This document shows positions 4,878-8,304 of a DNA stretch of 8,304 bases, one piece after another (the first letter of the stretch is position 1; every line of letters begins with the position of its first letter). A model generated the notes under the pieces. It was given only the letters and a program-made list of their open reading frames with translations. It was not told the DNA's origin and searched no databases. This DNA is from Desulfobacteraceae bacterium (GTDB lineage: Bacteria > Desulfobacterota > Desulfobacteria > Desulfobacterales > ETH-SRB1), in contig DAOWEW010000047.1 of assembly GCA_030638305.1 (NCBI GenBank), forward strand, positions 1-8,304, written 5' to 3'. Both the position numbers and the translations under genes were made by a program.

Positions 4878-5849
4878 TTTTTTTTCAACATTCCGCAATG
4901 TTTCAATGAGTTTTTTCATGTCTTGTGGAACAGGAGACTCAAAAAACATTGCCTTTCCGGTTGCAGGGTGTGCGAATTCAAGCCGCCATGCATGAAGCAT
5001 TTGCCTTGGTACAGATATGATTTTATTTAATCTGTTTTCTATCAGAAGCTTTTTTGCGGCCTTTTTGCCACCATAAACCTGATCGCCCAAAACAGGATGG
5101 TTAATTGCAGCACAATGAACACGGATTTGGTGCGTACGTCCTGTTTTTAGATCAAACTCAAGGAATGTTGCCCCGTTAAAACGTTCGATTACTTTCCAAA
5201 GAGTTTCGGCAGAACGGCTTTTTCGGCTTACAGTTGACATCTTTTTTCTGTTGGAAACATGTCTGCCGATCGGCAGTGAAATTGAGCCTGATTCAGATTG
5301 TACAACACCGAAGACTAACGCAAGGTAGAGTTTTTTTATCTTTCTTGATTTGAATTGCGCCGCAAGATTTATATGCGCTGCATCATTTTTTACAGCCACC
5401 AGGGTACCGGATGTGTCTTTATCAAGCCTGTGAACAATTCCCGGCCTGAGTTTTTCTCCAATGCCTTCAAGTTCCGGGTAATGATAAAGAAGTCTGTTTA
5501 CCAGCGTCCCTTTATTATGGCCAGGTGCGGGATGAACAACAAGCCCGGGCTCTTTGTTGATTACTATTATATGCTTATCTTCATACAGTATATCAATATC
5601 GTAGGGCTCTGGTTTTGATAGAATCGGTTCAGAATCAATGAGAGGAATACTAACGCTGATATTATCACCGGTTTTTACCCTGTAGCCGGGTTTTTTAACT
5701 TTTTCTTGAACGAGAATTTTTTCTTTTCGGATGAGGTCGGCCGAAAAAGATCGGGAACAATCGGAAATATGGGACGCAATCATTGCATCAAGGCGCTTGC
5801 CAGATTCGTGTTCATTAACAAGAATGGTAAAACTGCCTTTGCAGGGCAT
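4851..5849 (-). CDS. rluD: RluD-family 23S rRNA pseudouridine synthase
   Basis: A 332-residue RluA/RluD-type pseudouridine synthase, which isomerises uridines in RNA (in E. coli RluD, helix 69 of 23S rRNA). Residues about 17-70 form an S4 RNA-binding domain (GKRLDAMIA at 17-25, the KILVQEKVKKPGY region, GDNISVSIP at 61-69). The catalytic domain follows: YDIDILYEDKHIIVINKEPG (83-102), the signature GIVHRLDKDTSG (137-148) with catalytic Asp143, and KTGRTHQIRVH (236-246), GDQVYGG (255-261) and LHAWRL (285-290). ATG 5849 gives a normal N-terminus just before the S4 domain. The Shine-Dalgarno is weak. The C-terminal tail (about 324-332) is encoded by a short tandem repeat and looks like a late extension. 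Assignment as RluD rather than RluA/RluC rests on the S4 domain and length. It lies 30 bases after carD, so it is in the same operon. Confidence 0.92.
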   Translation of the reverse strand: MPCKGSFTILVNEHESGKRLDAMIASHISDCSRSFSADLIRKEKILVQEKVKKPGYRVKTGDNISVSIPLIDSEPILSKPEPYDIDILYEDKHIIVINKEPGLVVHPAPGHNKGTLVNRLLYHYPELEGIGEKLRPGIVHRLDKDTSGTLVAVKNDAAHINLAAQFKSRKIKKLYLALVFGVVQSESGSISLPIGRHVSNRKKMSTVSRKSRSAETLWKVIERFNGATFLEFDLKTGRTHQIRVHCAAINHPVLGDQVYGGKKAAKKLLIENRLNKIISVPRQMLHAWRLEFAHPATGKAMFFESPVPQDMKKLIETLRNVEKKVPKMPKVC

Positions 5850-5866
5850 TGTTGTAAATATATTCC

Positions 5867-5881
5867 AGCGGGTTACCCGCT
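5867..5881 (-). promoter_or_regulatory. hairpin overlapping the carD stop codon
   Basis: AGCGGG and CCCGCT form a perfect 6-bp stem with a 3-base loop (5867-5881). It shares bases with the carD stop TAG (5880-5882) and lies about 18 bases before the rluD ATG. No T run follows on the minus strand, so it is unlikely to terminate. It may protect or process mRNA, or reduce readthrough into rluD. Confidence 0.4.
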
Positions 5882-6446
5882 ATTCTTCGTTCGGATTTTC
5901 GTTCGGAGTACTAAATAGAGATTCAATTTCTGACATTACAGTCTCTTCGTCAGTATTTTGGGCTGTTGCAAGTTCACTTAACAACAGTATTTTTGCTGTA
6001 TCAAAAAGCTTACGTTCTCCAAAGGATAGATCTTTTGTTATTTTCAGCACATAAAGATCTCTAAAAACTTCTGCTACGTCATAAAGAGAACCTGTTTTTA
6101 TCTTATCCATATATTCTCTGTAACGGCGGTTCCAGGTCTGCTTATCAATAAGCGATTCCCGATCTGTTTTTATAACTTTGTAAATTTCAGGAATTTCTTT
6201 TTGGCTTATTACATTTCTCAGGCCGACTGATTCTACATTACAGGTTGGAATCATTATAACCATTTTTTTTTCAAAAACTTGAAGAATATAAAAATCATGT
6301 TTTTCGCCGTTTACGACTTTAGTTTCAATAGCTTTTATCTTGCCAACTCCATGGGCAGGATAGACTGCAAGATCACCTACTTTAAATTTTGGAATTTTGA
6401 GTGGCTTGTTATCTTCTTTGTTCTCGTTAGATTTTTTTAATTCCAT
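5880..6446 (-). CDS. carD: CarD family transcriptional regulator
   Basis: A 188-residue protein of the CarD/CdnL/TRCF family. In characterised members it binds the RNA polymerase beta subunit and stabilises open complexes, notably at rRNA promoters. After a polar leader (1-18) comes the Tudor-like RNAP-interaction domain: KFKVGDLAVYPAHGVGKI (20-37) and the YILQVFEKKMVIMIP strands (53-67) leading into VESVGLRNVI (71-80). The helical DNA-contacting domain follows with QTWNRRYREYM (103-113; Trp105 at the place of the conserved Trp), DVAEVFRDLY (123-132) and LSFGERKLFDTAKILLLSEL (140-159). Its length is close to that of long CarD forms. It lies between pth (35 bases) and rluD (30 bases), within a translation operon, which fits rRNA/growth control. 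No strong Shine-Dalgarno precedes ATG 6446. Confidence 0.93.
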   Translation of the reverse strand: MELKKSNENKEDNKPLKIPKFKVGDLAVYPAHGVGKIKAIETKVVNGEKHDFYILQVFEKKMVIMIPTCNVESVGLRNVISQKEIPEIYKVIKTDRESLIDKQTWNRRYREYMDKIKTGSLYDVAEVFRDLYVLKITKDLSFGERKLFDTAKILLLSELATAQNTDEETVMSEIESLFSTPNENPNEE

Positions 6447-6481
6447 TTTTCAATACCAAATATTTTATTAAGAAACGTGGT

Positions 6482-7060
6482 TTAAACCACATTAAATATA
6501 TTCATAGCTTTTTTTGTACCTTTGCAAATAGTTGTAACTACTGCATCACGGGCTTTTTCGGTTATTTTATCTAAAATCTTTTTTTCATTTGTATTGAATT
6601 GACCCAGAACATAGTTCGCGATATCAATATTGTCTTCAGAACGTCCGATACCAATACGAAGTCGGATAAAGTTACCGCTGCCAACGGTTTCGATTATTGA
6701 TTTTAAACCTTTATGTCCTCCATGTCCTCCATTTTCTTTAATTTGCAATCGTCCAAAAGCAAGGTCTATATCGTCATGAATGACAAGCATATCCTCAAAT
6801 GGTATTTTGAAGTAGTTTAAAATTTTTTGGGCCGGAATGCCGCTCAAATTCATAAAAGCCATTGGTTTTGCAAGAATAATTTCAGAGCCTTCAATTAATC
6901 CGCGGCCGAATAATGCATTGAACTTTTTTTTTTCAACTGGAACAGACAAAAAATCTGCCAGGTTATCCAGTACCATAAATCCTGCATTATGGCGGGTTTT
7001 TACATATGCATCACCCGGATTGCCCAGACCAACCACCAGAAACGCTTTCTTTTGAGGCAT
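6482..7060 (-). CDS. pth: peptidyl-tRNA hydrolase
   Basis: A 192-residue cytoplasmic enzyme that releases peptides from peptidyl-tRNA dropped by ribosomes. Signatures are VVGLGNPGDAYVKTRHNAGF (9-28; Asn14 and catalytic His24, equivalent to E. coli His20), KPMAFMNLSG (65-74; Asn71), and HDDIDLAFG (95-103; Asp96 equivalent to E. coli Asp93). GHGGHKGLKSI (112-122) and FIRLRIGIGR (131-140) follow. At the position of E. coli Asn114 in GHNGL this protein has Lys117. This is a substitution I believe occurs in some family members, so it need not mean loss of activity. ATG 7060 is 8 bases after the rplY stop and agrees with the family start. No good Shine-Dalgarno is seen, so coupling to rplY translation is likely. 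Length is normal. Confidence 0.95.
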   Translation of the reverse strand: MPQKKAFLVVGLGNPGDAYVKTRHNAGFMVLDNLADFLSVPVEKKKFNALFGRGLIEGSEIILAKPMAFMNLSGIPAQKILNYFKIPFEDMLVIHDDIDLAFGRLQIKENGGHGGHKGLKSIIETVGSGNFIRLRIGIGRSEDNIDIANYVLGQFNTNEKKILDKITEKARDAVVTTICKGTKKAMNIFNVV

Positions 7061-7068
7061 GCAGGTAA

Positions 7069-7722
7069 CTATTCTTTGCTTTCGGCTTCAGGTGTTTCTT
7101 CTCCTGCAACAGCTTCTTCGGCCTCTTCTTCACCTTCTTCGGCCTCTTCTTCTGCTTCAGCTTTCGGAGCAACTATTGTTATGACAGTAAAATCAACATC
7201 CGCAGGAATCTCAATATCACCCTGTAATGGAATTTCTTTAACGTGGATTGCATCTCCAATATCAAGGTCTGTTACGTCGAGTTCTATTGCATCAGGAATT
7301 TCACCCGGCAGGCACAGTATTTCCAGTTCACGTCTGATTATCTGCAATATTCCACCCAGTTCCACACCTCGTGATTTTCCTTTGGCAACCACAGGAATTT
7401 TGACACTAATCTTACGATCCATTGATATTCCATAGAAATCAACATGCAGATAGTCTCGTGAAACCGGATGGATCTGTAATTCCTTGATCATGGCAGGCTT
7501 GGAGGTGTTTTCGCCATTGAGGATAGTTAGATTAAAAAGAGCCTGACTTGCGGGACTCTTTTTTAATGCTTTTTCAAGATCACTTATCTCGACTGAAAGC
7601 ATGACGGGTTCTGTCTCAGGACCATAAAAAACCCCTGGCATTTTTTCTGCACGTCGTAGTACCCGCGCCTGACCTTTACCTGTAGAATTTCTTATATTTG
7701 CTTTAAGTTCAATTAATTCCAA
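7069..7722 (-). CDS. rplY: 50S ribosomal protein L25, long TL5/Ctc form
   Basis: A 217-residue 5S-rRNA-binding ribosomal protein of the long form. Residues 1-95 are the L25 domain (NSTGKGQARVLRR at 12-24, GVFYGPETEPV at 30-40, KELQIHPVSRDYLHVDFYGI at 80-99). Residues about 100-187 are the TL5/Ctc C-terminal beta domain (ISVKIPVVAKGKSRGVELGG at 105-124, the ELEILCLPGEIPDAIELDV run). Residues 188-217 are an acidic Glu/Ala tail of the kind common in this form. The start codon is TTG 7720-7722, fixed by AAGGGGGA on the minus strand ending 7 bases before it. It follows prs by 23 bases, the usual prs-ctc-pth order. The acidic tail is encoded by a short direct repeat. Confidence 0.95.
   Translation of the reverse strand: MELIELKANIRNSTGKGQARVLRRAEKMPGVFYGPETEPVMLSVEISDLEKALKKSPASQALFNLTILNGENTSKPAMIKELQIHPVSRDYLHVDFYGISMDRKISVKIPVVAKGKSRGVELGGILQIIRRELEILCLPGEIPDAIELDVTDLDIGDAIHVKEIPLQGDIEIPADVDFTVITIVAPKAEAEEEAEEGEEEAEEAVAGEETPEAESKE
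7113..7152 (-). repeat. 19-bp exact direct repeat encoding the acidic tail of L25
   Basis: CTTCTTCGGCCTCTTCTTC on the + strand occurs at 7113-7131 and again at 7134-7152. The copies are exact with a period of 21 bases (seven codons). They encode successive Glu/Ala-rich units. The in-frame period means copy-number change would alter tail length without a frameshift. Confidence 0.75.
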
Positions 7723-7729
7723 AAAAATT

Positions 7730-7736
7730 CCCCCTT
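7730..7736 (-). promoter_or_regulatory. Shine-Dalgarno AAGGGGG that fixes the TTG start of rplY
   Basis: On the minus strand AAGGGGG then AATTTTT precedes TTG 7722 by 7 bases. No upstream ATG or GTG in frame is available, and the next codons match the conserved L25 N-terminus. Confidence 0.7.
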
Positions 7737-7745
7737 AAAATATTT

Positions 7746-8304
7746 TTATACAAAAAGTGATGTTACTGAATCACCGTTATGGCTGCGCATTATCGCTTCC
7801 CCAATAAGATCTGCAACTGACAGAACTCTGATTTTATCACATGCTGCGGCTTTGCTGTTGAGAGGAATGGTATCTGACACAACCAGAGTTTTCAAAGAAG
7901 AACCGGCTAACCGTTCAACTGCTTCTCCGGACAGCACGGGATGTGCACAACATGCATGTATTTCCTTTGCGCCTTTGCCGGCAATGGCAGAAGCAGCTTC
8001 AATCAATGTTCCTGCAGTGTCAATCATATCATCAAGGATGATTGCAATTTTTCCTTTGACATCGCCTATTACAGCCATAGCTTTGGCCTTATTTGGCGCA
8101 TCTCTGCGTTTATCAATAATGGCCAGATCCGCATGCAAACGCTTTGCAAAAGCCCTCGCTCTTTCAACTCCTCCGGCATCCGGAGAAATTATTACAAGAT
8201 TGTCTTGAAATTTGGTTTTTATATAATCCAGGATAACTGAAGCGGAATAAAGATTGTCCACAGGAATATTGAAAAAGCCCTGGAGTTGACCTGCATGTAA
8301 ATCC
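7746..8304 (-). CDS. prs: ribose-phosphate pyrophosphokinase (PRPP synthase), C-terminal part
   Basis: The gene enters from the window edge. The frame is open from 8303 down to TAA at 7746-7748, so about 185 residues are visible. It makes PRPP from ribose-5-phosphate and ATP for nucleotide, histidine and tryptophan synthesis. The visible part starts [19 protein letters not shown], typical of the middle of class I PRPP synthases (His for ATP handling). [17 protein letters not shown] and IIDKRR follow, then the ribose-5-phosphate loop [11 protein letters not shown] and the C-terminal strand-helix region through [19 protein letters not shown] at 8259-8261 is internal, not the start. It heads the prs-rplY-pth-carD-rluD order, and the promoter must lie beyond 8304. 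Confidence 0.96.
   Translation of the reverse strand, partial: DLHAGQLQGFFNIPVDNLYSASVILDYIKTKFQDNLVIISPDAGGVERARAFAKRLHADLAIIDKRRDAPNKAKAMAVIGDVKGKIAIILDDMIDTAGTLIEAASAIAGKGAKEIHACCAHPVLSGEAVERLAGSSLKTLVVSDTIPLNSKAAACDKIRVLSVADLIGEAIMRSHNGDSVTSLFV

Noticed and set aside
6989..7435. 148-codon + strand frame rich in Ser and Ala
   Set aside because: It is the antisense shadow of the L25 acidic tail and domain. The Ser run mirrors Glu codons and no homology is apparent.
7852..8240. Two overlapping + strand frames opposite prs
   Set aside because: They are shadows of a clear PRPP synthase reading frame and show no recognisable motifs.
1..8304. CRISPR array, tRNA, rRNA, or insertion-sequence ends
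   Set aside because: No regularly spaced repeats, no cloverleaf-like segment, and no transposase or terminal inverted repeats were seen.

Overview
The window looks like a chromosomal segment of a sulfate-reducer-type deltaproteobacterium (Desulfobacterota, probably Desulfobacterales). This rests on the look of the proteins and on the gene order prs-rplY-pth-carD-rluD, with a long TL5/Ctc-type L25 and a CarD-family regulator. It is an inference from familiarity, not from a search. Coding is dense and mostly on the minus strand.

Layout by coordinate. Positions 1-244 (+) hold the C-terminal end of a PHP-domain phosphoesterase. Positions 245-508 are a 264-base gap with a broken small reading frame, a degenerate hairpin-forming repeat and a likely promoter. 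Positions 509-1609 (+) encode a complete non-hydrolysing UDP-GlcNAc 2-epimerase (wecB). It meets the next gene tail to tail with a 4-base overlap. Positions 1606-4745 (-) hold a three-gene cassette, in transcription order: a lipoprotein of unrecognised family, an eight-helix double-DUF350 membrane protein, and a membrane-anchored spermidine-synthase-like protein. Positions 4746-4850 are a leader with two hairpins and a tandem 9-bp repeat. Positions 4851-8304 (-) hold a translation/housekeeping operon transcribed as prs (cut by the window edge), rplY, pth, carD, rluD.

The housekeeping genes fit together as PRPP supply, 50S subunit structure (L25), recycling of peptidyl-tRNA, rRNA-promoter control through CarD, and 23S rRNA pseudouridylation. 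Spacings are 8 to 35 bases, so they are very likely one transcript.

The most interesting part is the cassette at 1606-4745. A lipoprotein, DUF350 and a COG4262-like aminopropyltransferase-fold protein are packed together, the first two only 3 bases apart. No SAM decarboxylase, putrescine-forming enzyme or ATP-grasp amidoligase is visible in the window. I read it as a poorly understood envelope-associated polyamine or SAM-related system. By the positive-inside rule its catalytic domain may even face the periplasm. The individual families, except the lipoprotein, are known. The function of the set is open.
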